64,000 nt of DNA from Acinetobacter bouvetii (GTDB taxonomy: Bacteria; Pseudomonadota; Gammaproteobacteria; Pseudomonadales; Moraxellaceae): the NCBI RefSeq assembly GCF_902753875.1, contig NZ_CADDTS010000049.1, positions 1-64,000 of the forward strand, given 5' to 3'. Of the stretch, positions 27,174 through 36,014 are shown one piece after another. The translations under genes and the position numbers were made by a program. The notes beneath the pieces were generated by a model that saw only the letters and a program-made list of their open reading frames with translations, searched no databases and had not been told where the DNA came from. Every line of letters begins with the position of its first letter. The stretch's first letter is position 1.

Positions 27174-27507
27174 GCAGGATTGCTCTAATTCTCAGGTTTA
27201 AACTCTTTATTTATTGACAGCCATTATGATTAAAGCATCAAAAAAGACAATCTAGACATTAGATGACCTGTTGTACTTAAGATCGTTACCCGCCAATTCA
27301 ACATCATCTGATACAATCAAAATAACGTTTCACGTATCCTGTGAACTCCTGTTTTCTGACCAAATAGCACTCCGATAGTGTCCTCTTAAAATTTATTGGA
27401 CACTATCGTGGTATTAATGAGTTAGAAAAGTGGGGCTCAGCGGATGCTTACGATTAAACAAACGATCGAGCCATCCGTTACCCTGCTCACACCATGACGA
27501 ATCAGCT
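27174..27507. other. Gene-free stretch before arsH
   Basis: About 330 bases between a plus-strand small frame and the end of arsH. Its main feature is the inverted repeat at 27373-27408. No coding frame with support was found. Confidence 0.4.
27373..27408. repeat. Inverted repeat with 11-base arms
   Basis: CGATAGTGTCC and GGACACTATCG face each other across 14 AT-rich bases. There is no T-run on either side, so a terminator is unlikely. Paired GTGTCC/GGACAC ends suggest leftover ends of an IS3-like element or a recombination site, but no transposase fragment is present. Confidence 0.55.
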
Positions 27508-28212
27508 TTAAAGATTACGCTGATTGACTCGTTTAGACAGTTCTTCAGCCGATTCTTTTCGCTCCGTATAACGGTTGGTCAAATAGGCACTCTGACCGCG
27601 AGTCAGCAAAGTAAACTTGTATAGCTCTTCCATTACATCAACAATACGATCATATAGCGATGAAGGCTTCATCCGTCCTTCCTCATCAAACTCCAAAAAG
27701 GCTTTAGGAACAGAAGACTGATTTGGAATCGTGATCATCCGCATCCAGCGCCCAAGAATTCGCATCTGGTTTACACTGTTAAAAGACTGTGATCCACCGC
27801 TCACCTGCATCAAAGCCAGTGTTTTACCCTGCGTAGCACGAATTGCTCCTGCAGCAAGTGGAATCCAATCAATCTGTGCTTTGAAGATTGAGCTCATCGA
27901 ACCATGCCGCTCAGGCGAACACCAAACCATGCCTTCAGACCAAGCCAACAATTCATGCAGCTCTTTAACCTTTGGATGTTCCAGATCACCATCTTCAGGT
28001 AAAGGTAAACCTTTGGGATGAAAGATTTTAACCTCACAACCAAAACGCTCAAGAATTCGCCCAGCTTCCATCACAGCTAGGCGGCTATATGAACGCTCTC
28101 TGTTTGAGCCATATAGCAATAAGATACGTGGTGGGTGACTTAGTTCTTTAGCCTGCACTTCCGCAAAAGTTGGTGTCGGTAAAAGATCAGATTCAAGATT
28201 AGGGAGTGTCAT
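27508..28212 (-). CDS. arsH: Organoarsenical oxidase, NADPH-dependent FMN reductase (ArsH)
   Basis: A 234-residue flavodoxin-like protein that oxidises trivalent organoarsenicals. The FMN-binding start is [15 protein letters not shown], and the second loop [18 protein letters not shown] is highly characteristic of ArsH. AGAGG lies 7 bases before the ATG. It is last in the arsR-arsC-acr3-arsH operon, following acr3 after 9 bases. Length is normal. Confidence 0.95.
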   Translation of the reverse strand: MTLPNLESDLLPTPTFAEVQAKELSHPPRILLLYGSNRERSYSRLAVMEAGRILERFGCEVKIFHPKGLPLPEDGDLEHPKVKELHELLAWSEGMVWCSPERHGSMSSIFKAQIDWIPLAAGAIRATQGKTLALMQVSGGSQSFNSVNQMRILGRWMRMITIPNQSSVPKAFLEFDEEGRMKPSSLYDRIVDVMEELYKFTLLTRGQSAYLTNRYTERKESAEELSKRVNQRNL

Positions 28213-28221
28213 CTTTGCCTC

Positions 28222-29262
28222 TTAAGAATTTGGATAATATTTTTTCTTCAGCCACAAGGATACGCTAACCAGTGCAATCAGCACGGGCACTTCAACCAAT
28301 GGGCCAATAATCGTAGTAAAGGCAATTGGTGAAGCCAAACCAAAGGTAGCAATCGCAACGGCCAACGCTAACTCAAAATTGTTACCTGCTGCGGTAAATG
28401 AAATTGCGGTGGTTTTGGGATAGTCATTCCCCATCCACTTACTCATGAAAAAGCTGACAAAGAACATCACGACAAAGTAAAGCGTCAATGGAATTGCAAT
28501 CCGCAACACATCCATTGGCAAACTCACTACATCACCGCCTTTCAAGCTAAACATGGCTACAATGGTGAATAACAAGGCCAATAAGCTGAGTGGACCAATT
28601 TTGGGTAGAAACTGATTCTGATACCAGTCCAGACCTTTGGCTTTCACTAAAGATAGACGCGTCAGGAAGCCCATCAGGAATGGAATCCCCAAGTAGATAA
28701 GGACAGCATTGGCAATGGTCCAGAAATCAACATTGATGACATTCCCTTCTAACCCAAAAAATGGCGGCAGATAGGTCAGGAAGAACCAGGCATAACTGCT
28801 AAAGAACAGAATCTGAAAAATGCTGTTAAATGCGACCAATGCAGCACCGTATTGATTGTCCCCGCATGCCAGTCCATTCCAGATCAGTACCATGGCAATA
28901 CAACGCGCCAAGCCAATCAGAATCAGACCTGTCATGTATTCTGGGTAATCACTCAAGAAGACTATCGCCAATACAAACATCAGCACTGGCGCAATCAGCC
29001 AGTTCTGAATCAGAGAGAGCGCTAATGTTTTTTTATCCTGAAATACTTTGGGCAAAGCTGCATAATCTACTTTGGCTAATGGTGGATACATCATCAAAAT
29101 CAAACCAATCGCAATTGGCAAGTTGACTGAATTTACACTCATTGCATCCAATGCGACGGATGCTTGTGGAAATACCACCCCAATCGCAACTCCCAATGCC
29201 ATAGCCACAAAAATCCATAGCGTCAGGTTACGATCCAAAAAGGATAATCCTGGTTTAGACAT
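28222..29262 (-). CDS. acr3: Arsenite efflux permease, ACR3 family
   Basis: A 346-residue membrane carrier with about ten hydrophobic segments that expels arsenite. ACR3 hallmarks include the N-terminal [17 protein letters not shown], the conserved cysteine region [20 protein letters not shown] and [19 protein letters not shown]. It lies between arsC (11 bases upstream) and arsH in one operon under ArsR. Such permeases are often labelled ArsB by automatic annotation, though the true ArsB family is different. Confidence 0.94.
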   Translation of the reverse strand: MSKPGLSFLDRNLTLWIFVAMALGVAIGVVFPQASVALDAMSVNSVNLPIAIGLILMMYPPLAKVDYAALPKVFQDKKTLALSLIQNWLIAPVLMFVLAIVFLSDYPEYMTGLILIGLARCIAMVLIWNGLACGDNQYGAALVAFNSIFQILFFSSYAWFFLTYLPPFFGLEGNVINVDFWTIANAVLIYLGIPFLMGFLTRLSLVKAKGLDWYQNQFLPKIGPLSLLALLFTIVAMFSLKGGDVVSLPMDVLRIAIPLTLYFVVMFFVSFFMSKWMGNDYPKTTAISFTAAGNNFELALAVAIATFGLASPIAFTTIIGPLVEVPVLIALVSVSLWLKKKYYPNS

Positions 29263-29273
29263 GATCTGCTCGC

Positions 29274-29744
29274 TTAAAGATGGGAAATTTGATTGATTTC
29301 AGCAATAAGCTGAGGACGGCTCATGTGTTGGGTATCTAATGCAAAAAGTGCATCTAAGCGTTTGTTGATATGTTCTACAGTACTTAAAAATGCCTGTAAT
29401 TTTTCTTGTTCAGGCAAATCTAAATGTGATGGATCAGATAGACCCCAATGTGCTTTGATTGCTCCTCCTAAATACAACGGACAAGCTTCTTGTGCTGCCG
29501 CATCACACACGGTGATGACGACATCGGGCTGATACTGTTCACAGGCATCAATCGTTTTACTCGACAAACCTTCGGTAGACAAACCCAGGTTCTGTAAAGT
29601 CTGAATAGTTAACGGATGAACTTGGCCAGAAGGTTTACTTCCAGCGCTATAAGCTACCCAACCTTCAGGCGCTCGACTATTAAACAGAACTTCAGAAAGA
29701 ATACTGCGACAACTGTTACCCGTGCACAGAAACAAAAATTTCAT
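29274..29744 (-). CDS. arsC: Arsenate reductase, low-molecular-weight phosphatase type
   Basis: A 156-residue arsenate reductase of the phosphatase-like fold. The P-loop [11 protein letters not shown] holds the nucleophile C8 and R14. Further cysteines near residue 80-90 ([14 protein letters not shown]) can shuttle the disulfide, as in thioredoxin- or glutathione-linked enzymes. It reduces arsenate to arsenite for export by the adjacent ACR3 carrier. A second, unrelated arsenate reductase is encoded at 31604-32038. Confidence 0.92.
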   Translation of the reverse strand: MKFLFLCTGNSCRSILSEVLFNSRAPEGWVAYSAGSKPSGQVHPLTIQTLQNLGLSTEGLSSKTIDACEQYQPDVVITVCDAAAQEACPLYLGGAIKAHWGLSDPSHLDLPEQEKLQAFLSTVEHINKRLDALFALDTQHMSRPQLIAEINQISHL

Positions 29745-29750
29745 AAAAAC

Positions 29751-30071
29751 TTACTCGCAATGGCTCTGAATCGATAGAGCTGAGGGATCAAATAACACGG
29801 GAATATTGCTACGTTTAAGTGTATTCAGAATTTCAAAGCACCATTCAGGTAGTTGTGGGTTAAGACTGTAATACACCCACTGCTTTTGCCGACGGTCATT
29901 CAGCAAACCACTTGATCTTAACAGGGCTAAATGCCGTGAAATTTTTGGTTGGCTTAACTGGAGTTTATCTGTCAAATCACAAACACATTGCTCTTCGTTT
30001 TCTGCGATAAGCATGACAATACTGAGACGTGTTTCATCAGATAAACATTTAAAAAACTGAACGTGGTCCAT
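29751..30071 (-). CDS. arsR: ArsR-family arsenic-responsive repressor
   Basis: A 106-residue winged-helix repressor. The metalloid site ECVCDL type is seen as EEQCVCDLTDKL, next to the recognition helix LSQPKISRHLALLRSSGL. ATG 30071, with GGGAG 6 bases upstream, is preferred to the longer frame from 30095. It heads the arsR-arsC-acr3-arsH operon. Two similar operator-like repeats lie just upstream, and a third comparable palindrome lies before the second arsenate reductase gene. Confidence 0.93.
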   Translation of the reverse strand: MDHVQFFKCLSDETRLSIVMLIAENEEQCVCDLTDKLQLSQPKISRHLALLRSSGLLNDRRQKQWVYYSLNPQLPEWCFEILNTLKRSNIPVLFDPSALSIQSHCE

Positions 30072-30095
30072 AACTGCTCCCATTCTATTATGCAA

Positions 30096-30117
30096 ATATA
30101 CACATATCCATATATTC
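30096..30117. promoter_or_regulatory. ArsR operator-like repeat 1
   Basis: ATATACACATATCCATATAT just upstream of arsR shares TATACnCATATCCnTATAT with a second copy 46 bases further upstream. The partly symmetrical AT-rich form and position fit ArsR operators. Confidence 0.6.
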
Positions 30118-30141
30118 AGTAAAGAGTACTCATTATAAAAG

Positions 30142-30162
30142 TATACCCATATCCGTATATGC
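30142..30162. promoter_or_regulatory. ArsR operator-like repeat 2
   Basis: TATACCCATATCCGTATATG repeats the pattern of 30096-30117 in the same direction. Two sites may allow tighter repression or serve promoters on both strands. Confidence 0.6.
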
Positions 30163-30212
30163 TTGCCAGAAAGGGAAAAATTTACAACTTCTTAACATCT
30201 CAAGACACAAAT

Positions 30213-30248
30213 AAAAAAGACCCGTGGCTTATGCCACAGGTCTTTTTT
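30213..30248 (-). terminator. Terminator of the permease/thioredoxin operon
   Basis: AAAAAAGACCcGTGGC and GCCACaGGTCTTTTTT pair around TTAT with one mismatch. A-run and T-run on the two sides make it bidirectional, but its place 18 bases after the small thioredoxin gene shows its main use on the minus strand. Confidence 0.88.
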
Positions 30249-30266
30249 ACAGTTTTCCACATACAC

Positions 30267-30506
30267 TTATTTATTTTTTTCAATCAACTCCACAATGGCT
30301 TGTGGTTCCAAAACTTTGCCACTTGAAACGATTTGATTATCTATGATCAGACCTGGCGTACTTAACAACCCTGTTTCAGCAATTTGCATCATATCAGTTA
30401 CATATTCAATTTCTGCCTGAACACCCGTACTTTTTACTGCTTCTTCAGTTGCAGCCAATAAGGCTTTGCATTTACGACAACCTGTTCCTAAAACTTTAAT
30501 TTGCAT
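30267..30506 (-). CDS. Small thioredoxin-like redox protein
   Basis: A 79-residue thioredoxin-fold protein with the redox motif CRKC near the N-terminus (GTGCRKCKALL) and the cis-proline region STPGLIID. This is the redox-active disulfide protein class usually encoded beside UPF0718/ArsP-type permeases, as here. ATG 30506, with GGAG 8 bases upstream, is preferred to the frame from 30521. It probably supplies electrons or handles a thiol-bound arsenical for the permease. Confidence 0.85.
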   Translation of the reverse strand: MQIKVLGTGCRKCKALLAATEEAVKSTGVQAEIEYVTDMMQIAETGLLSTPGLIIDNQIVSSGKVLEPQAIVELIEKNK

Positions 30507-30524
30507 CTTTATTCTCCACACTTT

Positions 30525-31547
30525 TTATAAAAACCAATAACCCAAAGTATTCAGGCTATAACCAACAATCAAGATTCCCACAAAAACGATCCCTACAAAC
30601 AGGCTCAATAAACGGGTTTTCACCACTTGTTTTAACAAGATTAGCGATGGCAGAGAAAGTGCGGTGACCGCCATCATAAACGCTAAAACCGTCCCCAAGC
30701 CAACGCCTTTAGTCACAAGTGCTTCTGCAATCGGCAAGGTGCCAAAGATATCCGCATACATTGGCATTCCGACAATCGTGGCAATCAGTACGGAATACCA
30801 GTGTTCTTGACCAAGTAAGGCAGTAATCCACTGCTCAGGAATCCAGTTATGAATTGCCGCACCAATCCCGACACCTATCAAGACATAAAGCCAGACCTTA
30901 CTAAAAATGTCTGTCACCTGTTCCCAAGCAAATGTACGCCGCTCTTTTGCAGTCATGCTGAAATCTTCATCGTCACCTGAGATTGTTTGATGATGAGTCA
31001 CAAATTCAGCCACATACTTTTCCATTTTCAAGTAGCTGATTAATGACCCGCCGATGACTGCCAGCACTAATCCAAGTAACACATAGACCAATGCAATTTT
31101 CCAGTTAAAGATACTCGCCAATAAAATAATTGAAGCCAAGTCAACAAGTGGTGATGAAATCAGAAAGGAAAAAGTGACGCCTACCGGAAGTCCTGCACGG
31201 GTAAAACCAATAAACAACGGAATCGAAGAACATGAACAAAATGGCGTAATAGTACCGAGTAATGCCCCCATAATATTGGCTTTGATTCCTGTCATCCGAC
31301 CTAAAATCAGCCGAGTACGTTCTGGAGGGAAATAGCTTTGAATATAAGATAATGTATAGATCAACACTGAAAGCAGAATAAAGATCTTGAATACATCATA
31401 AATAAAGAAATGGACACTACCACCCAACCGGGTTGCAACGGATAAACCAAATACATTTTCAACGAACCAGCGCACACCATCCGAGAGCCAGGTCATTTTA
31501 AGTAGAACATCATTTAACCAAGCAAAAATTGCGACAATGTTCTCCAT
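30525..31547 (-). CDS. UPF0718 / ArsP-like permease
   Basis: A 340-residue membrane protein with about eight hydrophobic segments. The hallmark GTITPFCSCSSIPLFIGFTRAGLP, seen in part as PFCSCSSIPLF, carries adjacent cysteines typical of the ArsP/UPF0718 family; ArsP exports trivalent organoarsenicals. A central cytoplasmic loop follows at about 175-215. The companion thioredoxin-like gene lies 18 bases downstream. With ArsH, this would cover organic arsenic as well as arsenite. Confidence 0.87.
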   Translation of the reverse strand: MENIVAIFAWLNDVLLKMTWLSDGVRWFVENVFGLSVATRLGGSVHFFIYDVFKIFILLSVLIYTLSYIQSYFPPERTRLILGRMTGIKANIMGALLGTITPFCSCSSIPLFIGFTRAGLPVGVTFSFLISSPLVDLASIILLASIFNWKIALVYVLLGLVLAVIGGSLISYLKMEKYVAEFVTHHQTISGDDEDFSMTAKERRTFAWEQVTDIFSKVWLYVLIGVGIGAAIHNWIPEQWITALLGQEHWYSVLIATIVGMPMYADIFGTLPIAEALVTKGVGLGTVLAFMMAVTALSLPSLILLKQVVKTRLLSLFVGIVFVGILIVGYSLNTLGYWFL

Positions 31548-31603
31548 TTAGATCTCCTGCTCTACACTGATACAAAGTCCAACAGCGTTAGGGGTTTCAC
31601 CTT

Positions 31604-32038
31604 TTATTTTAAGCGTCTGCCTTGCTCATCAATGATGACTTCACCATCTTCTTTAGCAAAAGCTTTTAATTGCGGCAAAGGTAGAATATCTAGCACTACT
31701 TCAGATGGGCGACATAAACGAGTGCCCAAATCTGTCACGACCAAAGGACGGTTAATCAGGATGGGATGTTCAAGCATAGCATCAAGCAATTGCTCATTTG
31801 TCCAGTTCGCATCGTCTAAATTAAGTTCAGTATAAGCATCTACATTTTTGCGTAACACATCACGAACACTTAAACCAGAGTCCTGAATCATTTTAATCAG
31901 CTGATCTTTTGATGGTGGCGTAATCAGATATTCAATTACTTCTGGTTCGATCCCCGTGTTGCGAATAAGCGCCAAAGTGTTACGAGACGTGCCACAGGCA
32001 GGATTATGGTAAATTTGAACTTTTGGCATTTGATCCAT
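31604..32038 (-). CDS. arsC: Arsenate reductase, glutaredoxin-coupled (ArsC/Spx) type
   Basis: A 144-residue enzyme of the ArsC fold, unrelated to the phosphatase-like reductase at 29274. The catalytic cysteine is in YHNPACGTSRNTL, and the arginines that bind arsenate are seen in VLRKN, INRPLVV and RLCRPSE. Length matches E. coli plasmid ArsC. ATG 32038 or 32029 may be the start. It is first in an operon with the permease (56 bases downstream) and thioredoxin-like genes, so the cluster holds two complementary arsenate reductases. Confidence 0.92.
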   Translation of the reverse strand: MDQMPKVQIYHNPACGTSRNTLALIRNTGIEPEVIEYLITPPSKDQLIKMIQDSGLSVRDVLRKNVDAYTELNLDDANWTNEQLLDAMLEHPILINRPLVVTDLGTRLCRPSEVVLDILPLPQLKAFAKEDGEVIIDEQGRRLK

Positions 32039-32076
32039 GAGTATAATCTCTTAAACAGACAGCCTTTTATATATGA

Positions 32077-32088
32077 ATATTCGAATAT
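32077..32088. promoter_or_regulatory. Operator-like palindrome upstream of the second arsC
   Basis: ATATTCGAATAT is a perfect 12-base palindrome 39 bases before the start at 32038. It resembles the ATAT-YC-n-ATAT core of the repeats before arsR, so the same ArsR may repress both operons. Confidence 0.5.
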
Positions 32089-32235
32089 ACGCAATATGGA
32101 ATATATGATTAACTACAAGTACCAATAAATAAGAAAAGCTCCTGAATCAATCAAAAAACCTCCCATTTAGGTATTTCTGAAACGGTGTCAATTAAATTAA
32201 GAAGCTAAAGCTTCTTTTCGGATTCTCAACTCACA

Positions 32236-32436
32236 TTAGGAACATCCCTCATCTAACAAACTGCTCCTAGTCAAATAAAGGATATTCCTCCCCTCACCCT
32301 CTGCTATAGCAAGAGTTTTTCCCACAATTGGAACCTGATCTGCTATATGTTGAATAAAATGATTGGGCGAAATGCCATACAGATCCTGTGTTTGCGAATA
32401 AAGATTATCCCTGTGCTGATTCAAATCGTTTCCCAA
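32236..32436 (-). pseudogene. Truncated SAM-dependent methyltransferase
   Basis: A 66-codon frame whose end, TLAIAEGEGRNILYLTR, is the SAM-binding motif I of TehB-like class I methyltransferases (AEGEGRNxxYLA). The frame stops soon after, so most of the catalytic domain is missing. The N-terminus (LYGISPNHFIQHIADQVP) also fits such proteins. Nothing continuing the domain was found in 32040-32235. It is a remnant between the arsenic and sulfide modules, probably marking where they were joined. Confidence 0.6.
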
Positions 32437-32448
32437 TGATTGAAAAAA

Positions 32449-32784
32449 TTAAGCTGTGAATTCTTTAAATGCTTCCAATGCATTAGCGGCATACATCAAT
32501 GAAGGACCGCCCCCCATATAAACTGCAACACCAAGCACTTCCTCTAATTCTTGCAATGTCATTCCCATTTTGACTAGGGTTCTGACATGAAAACCGATAC
32601 ATCCATCACATCGTGCTGCAACACCAATCGCTAAGGCAATCAGTTCTTTTGTTTTAGGATCAATAACACCATCTCGCATTGCAACTTGTGACAATTGATT
32701 AAAACTTTTCATTAAATCAGGAGAATCCTGCGCTAATGTCTTTAAACTGCCTGAAATATTTTGAGTTAATTCTTTGTACTTCAT
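32449..32784 (-). CDS. Carboxymuconolactone decarboxylase/AhpD-like protein
   Basis: A 111-residue all-helical protein. The motif RCDGCIGFHVRTLVKMG has the CxxCxxxH signature of AhpD-like peroxidase/disulfide proteins, followed by EVLGVAVYMGGGPSLMYA. It probably acts as a small thiol peroxidase or disulfide carrier. It lies with rhodanese and persulfide dioxygenase genes, so a role in reactive-sulfur stress is likely (inference). Confidence 0.85.
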   Translation of the reverse strand: MKYKELTQNISGSLKTLAQDSPDLMKSFNQLSQVAMRDGVIDPKTKELIALAIGVAARCDGCIGFHVRTLVKMGMTLQELEEVLGVAVYMGGGPSLMYAANALEAFKEFTA

Positions 32785-32839
32785 GATTTTCTCACTTGAA
32801 TGTCCATAAACTTAAGTTAGACTTAAAATAGAAATCTAG

Positions 32840-33235
32840 TTATTTCTCTACTGGATAACCCTGCTCTAGCCATGCTTGAAATCCACCCTGAACAGATTTC
32901 ACCTGAGTAAATCCCATATTCTGTAAAGTATCTGTAGCCAGAGCTGATCGGCCACCCGTCCCACAAATCAAATAAATCGGCTGATCTTTAAGATGTTCTA
33001 GTGCTTGCAAGGTATCGCAATGATGGCTCGCCACAGGATGCTGGTGAATTCTCATTTCTAAAACACCACGAGGATAATTCACGGCTCGGTCTATCGCTGC
33101 CGCCTGAAATTCATCTGGTTCCCGAACATCAATCAGAATGGTTTTATGGTTTTTCATGGCTTCAAGTAAGTCTGCGACCGTCACTTCTTGAATTCGGTTT
33201 TTTGCCATTGAAATTAATTGTTCTGCTGTTTTCAT
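32840..33235 (-). CDS. Rhodanese-domain sulfurtransferase
   Basis: A 131-residue single rhodanese domain. The active-site loop LICGTGGRSA has C91 as the persulfide carrier, and VREPDEFQAAAIDRAVNYPRG is the CH2A-type motif. No signal peptide is visible, so it is cytoplasmic. With the persulfide dioxygenase at 34185 it forms the pair needed to turn glutathione persulfide into sulfite and thiosulfate. Confidence 0.9.
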   Translation of the reverse strand: MKTAEQLISMAKNRIQEVTVADLLEAMKNHKTILIDVREPDEFQAAAIDRAVNYPRGVLEMRIHQHPVASHHCDTLQALEHLKDQPIYLICGTGGRSALATDTLQNMGFTQVKSVQGGFQAWLEQGYPVEK

Positions 33236-33335
33236 TACTCTTTACCTCTTCCGATCTTTAGAAATCTGGTCTCTGATTAAATATTCATGTCTTTAAAATG
33301 CAGTTTTTAAATTTGGCTCTAATCTCTTGCTTGTA

Positions 33336-34118
33336 TTAAGTTATGATGACTGTAGAAATTAAATAAAATGCTACGCTTATGACAGTTATGGCAAAAACCT
33401 TTTGGATTTGACTATTCTTAACTAAAGGCATCAAACTTCGACCAATCAACATCCCAGCCATGCAAGCTAAAACGAAAGTCAGCGTGACCGAAACGGGGTA
33501 TTGAAAACCATCTAAAATATGAGCTGAAATGCTGACACCACCTATCAGGAAAATAATCATCAACGAGGTCGCAACAATACTGCGCATATCAAGATCAGTT
33601 ACTTTACTCAGTGCTGGAACAATCACGAATCCCCCACCTACCCCAAGCAAACCAGTCAATAAACCTGCCACGACACCAATGGCACCGAGAGACAATGCAG
33701 TTTTCATGTTCCAAATCAGACGACCAGTTGTTTGGTTAACTTTACACAGCACACCTGTATGGTCATTCACTTTTTTAAAAAAAATCCGGTAAGCAACCAC
33801 GAGCATGACTAAACTGAATGCTAAGGTAAGCCATACAGGAGAAATTATTCCTCCCAGATGCACACCATAACGTGCTGAAGGAATGCTAATCAGTGCAATC
33901 CAAAGCGCAGCCCGATAGCGTACTATCTTCTTAAATAAGCCTTCAAATGTTCCAACCAAGGCAGATAAAGTGACTGCAAGCAAGCCAACAGGTGCAGCTT
34001 GTGCGACCGTCCATCCTTGACTTGCCATCAGTGCGGGTACGGCCAGAATGCCACCACCAGCACCGGTTAACCCAAGCAAACCACCGATGGCCAGTCCTTC
34101 AAGTATTAGCATCCACAT
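33336..34118 (-). CDS. TauE/SafE-family sulfite/sulfonate exporter
   Basis: A 260-residue membrane protein with about eight hydrophobic segments and the repeated glycine-rich half-motifs GLLGLTGAGGGILAVPAL and GLLTGLLGVGGGFVIVPAL. TauE/SafE proteins move sulfur-containing anions and probably export sulfite here. ATG 34118 follows a purine-rich AGGGGGG. The longer frame from 34157 would place charged residues first and looks less likely. It belongs to the BigR-type sulfide operon. Confidence 0.88.
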   Translation of the reverse strand: MWMLILEGLAIGGLLGLTGAGGGILAVPALMASQGWTVAQAAPVGLLAVTLSALVGTFEGLFKKIVRYRAALWIALISIPSARYGVHLGGIISPVWLTLAFSLVMLVVAYRIFFKKVNDHTGVLCKVNQTTGRLIWNMKTALSLGAIGVVAGLLTGLLGVGGGFVIVPALSKVTDLDMRSIVATSLMIIFLIGGVSISAHILDGFQYPVSVTLTFVLACMAGMLIGRSLMPLVKNSQIQKVFAITVISVAFYLISTVIIT

Positions 34119-34184
34119 CGCTACTGCCCCCCCTCTATTACCAAACCAATTAAACAAAACTTGTTGTTTAATCTTAAAATTTGC

Positions 34185-35057
34185 CTATTTGAAGTAATTC
34201 AGTGGAAGTTTTAAATAAGAAACACCATTCTCTTCGGGTTCAGGGAATTGTCCTGCTTTCATATTGATCTGTATCGAAGGTAAAATCAGTTTGGGCATAC
34301 TTAAACCCGCATCGCGCTTATTACGCATTTCAACAAAATCATCTTTGGTCGTGCCGTCGTGAATATGGATATTCTGATTTTTTTGAGTCTGAATATCCGT
34401 TTCACACATATAGGTATCGCGCTTTTCTGGCAAATAATCATGGCAGAGAAATACACGTGTTTTCTCAGGCAGTTGATACAAACTTTGTATTGAATCAAAA
34501 AGGATTGATGCGCTTCCCTTCGGGAAATCACAGCGCGCTGTTCCATAATCTGGCATGAATAAGGTATCACCCACAAACACGGCATCACCGATGACATAAC
34601 TCAGGCAAGCAGGCGTATGTCCCGGTGTTGGAATGTTATAGGCTTTCAATGTTCCGATTTGGAACGACTCATGATCTTCAAATAAATAATCAAAGAGCTG
34701 CTGGGCATTCCATTGTTTAATATCCAGATGATAAATCGCACCAAAGGTTTCCTGTACAATGCCAATTTTCTGGCTCATGGCAATTTTGCCACTTAACTCA
34801 GCTTTGAGATATTGTGCAGCAGTCAGATGATCAGCATGTACATGGGTTTCGAGAATCCACTCAACCGTTAAACCCTGCTCTTTAATATAGGCAATAATTT
34901 TATCGGCATGAATAGTGGATGTACTTGCTGATGCCGGATCATAATCCAGAACGCTATCAATAATGGCGCAGGCTTTGGTCGCAGGATCACGTACAACATA
35001 ACTGAAGGTATTGGTATCTTCGTGAAAAAAATCCTTTACTATAGGTAAGTTTGACAT
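34185..35057 (-). CDS. Metallo-beta-lactamase-fold persulfide dioxygenase (Blh/ETHE1-like)
   Basis: A 290-residue enzyme oxidising glutathione persulfide to sulfite. The metal motif THVHADHLTA gives H72, H74, D76 and H77; later ligands are in TPGHTPACLSY, FVGDTLFMPD and LCHDY. It lacks a fused rhodanese domain; a separate rhodanese gene is in the same operon. ATG 35057, with GGAG 7 bases upstream, is preferred to 35075. Related proteins are the Blh enzyme of Agrobacterium and Xylella. Confidence 0.9.
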   Translation of the reverse strand: MSNLPIVKDFFHEDTNTFSYVVRDPATKACAIIDSVLDYDPASASTSTIHADKIIAYIKEQGLTVEWILETHVHADHLTAAQYLKAELSGKIAMSQKIGIVQETFGAIYHLDIKQWNAQQLFDYLFEDHESFQIGTLKAYNIPTPGHTPACLSYVIGDAVFVGDTLFMPDYGTARCDFPKGSASILFDSIQSLYQLPEKTRVFLCHDYLPEKRDTYMCETDIQTQKNQNIHIHDGTTKDDFVEMRNKRDAGLSMPKLILPSIQINMKAGQFPEPEENGVSYLKLPLNYFK

Positions 35058-35059
35058 CG

Positions 35060-35476
35060 TTAAGCTCCTGACCATTTACGGTGAATCCATACACCCACCA
35101 GCATTGCTACAATAAAATAGAGCACTTGATAGTGGCCCAAACCGATCAAGGTAAAACTTGGTGCCGGACAGATGCCGGCAATGCCCCAACCTGCACCAAA
35201 TAAAACCGCACCCGTGATCAGCTTCTTGTCTATCTGATTATTTTTAGGTAAATCAATAGGTTCATTAAATACTGTTTTCGGTTGTGCCGTACGTAATACT
35301 TTCTGGAAAGGAATAAAGGCCACCGCAATCGCGCCCATCATCACAAAGGCCAGACTAGCATCCCAGTCACCAAACAGATCCAAGAAATCGAGTACTTTTT
35401 CCGGATTGGACATACCCGATACCATCAACCCCACAGAGAACAGTGCACCAAATAAAAAGGCAAACAGATTTTTCAT
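35060..35476 (-). CDS. YeeE/YedE-family sulfur transport protein, half 2
   Basis: A 138-residue membrane protein with four hydrophobic segments. GLMVSGMSNPEKVLDFLDLFGDWD is typical of the second half-size YeeE/YedE (PmpB-like) protein, and FGAGWGIAGICPAPS carries the conserved cysteine that passes sulfur. ATG 35476 follows GGAG by 8 bases; the longer frame to 35530 overlaps the previous gene. Only 1 base separates it from its partner. The pair probably moves thiosulfate or sulfide-derived sulfur. Confidence 0.88.
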   Translation of the reverse strand: MKNLFAFLFGALFSVGLMVSGMSNPEKVLDFLDLFGDWDASLAFVMMGAIAVAFIPFQKVLRTAQPKTVFNEPIDLPKNNQIDKKLITGAVLFGAGWGIAGICPAPSFTLIGLGHYQVLYFIVAMLVGVWIHRKWSGA

Positions 35477-35477
35477 T

Positions 35478-35894
35478 TTAGAATGCTCCTGTGATATGAC
35501 GGATAATATAAACAGCGACAAAACCTGCAAACATGAAAGTCATGGTCGCGATGAAAGAACGTTTAGACATGCGACTGATGCCACAAATTCCGTGACCACT
35601 GGTACAGCCCGAACCTAAGCGCGTCCCAAAACCCACCAGCAGACCTGCCACAATCATCATCAGTGGGCTGGCATTCAATTCGATTTCAGGTTGTACAAAC
35701 AGACCATAAATAAACGGTGTGAGAATCAAGCCTGATAAAAACCAGATTGCAGGTGTTTTAAACATGGTTTTTGAGTTTAATACTTGCCCAATCAAACCAC
35801 TGATTCCTGCAATACGGCCATTGACGTAAAGATAGCCAACCACGGAAAGCCCGAGCATTAAGCCGCCAATAAATGCGATGAGGAAGTCATGCAT
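35478..35894 (-). CDS. YeeE/YedE-family sulfur transport protein, half 1
   Basis: A 138-residue membrane protein with four hydrophobic segments. The motif GFGTRLGSGCTSGHGICGISR carries the conserved cysteines of the YeeE/YedE family (PmpA-like). It is first in the minus-strand sulfide operon and divergent from the BigR-like regulator at about 120 bases. An AT-rich palindrome in that spacer is the likely operator. Confidence 0.9.
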   Translation of the reverse strand: MHDFLIAFIGGLMLGLSVVGYLYVNGRIAGISGLIGQVLNSKTMFKTPAIWFLSGLILTPFIYGLFVQPEIELNASPLMMIVAGLLVGFGTRLGSGCTSGHGICGISRMSKRSFIATMTFMFAGFVAVYIIRHITGAF

Positions 35895-35910
35895 GATGAA
35901 TTAATCCCTA

Positions 35911-35947
35911 CATAATATATTTTTTTATATTATATAATAAAAAATAT
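35911..35947. promoter_or_regulatory. BigR-type operator between the sulfide operon and its regulator
   Basis: An AT-only block containing the perfect palindrome TATTATATAATA (35928-35939) lies between the divergent genes. BigR/YgaV regulators bind AT-rich palindromes of this kind. It could repress both the YeeE-led operon and the regulator itself. Confidence 0.65.
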
Positions 35948-36014
35948 TAATCAAGCAGTTTTATGGTAAATTATGTAAACTGCACGGGCTACATCAAAAG
36001 TTGTGAGGACATTT

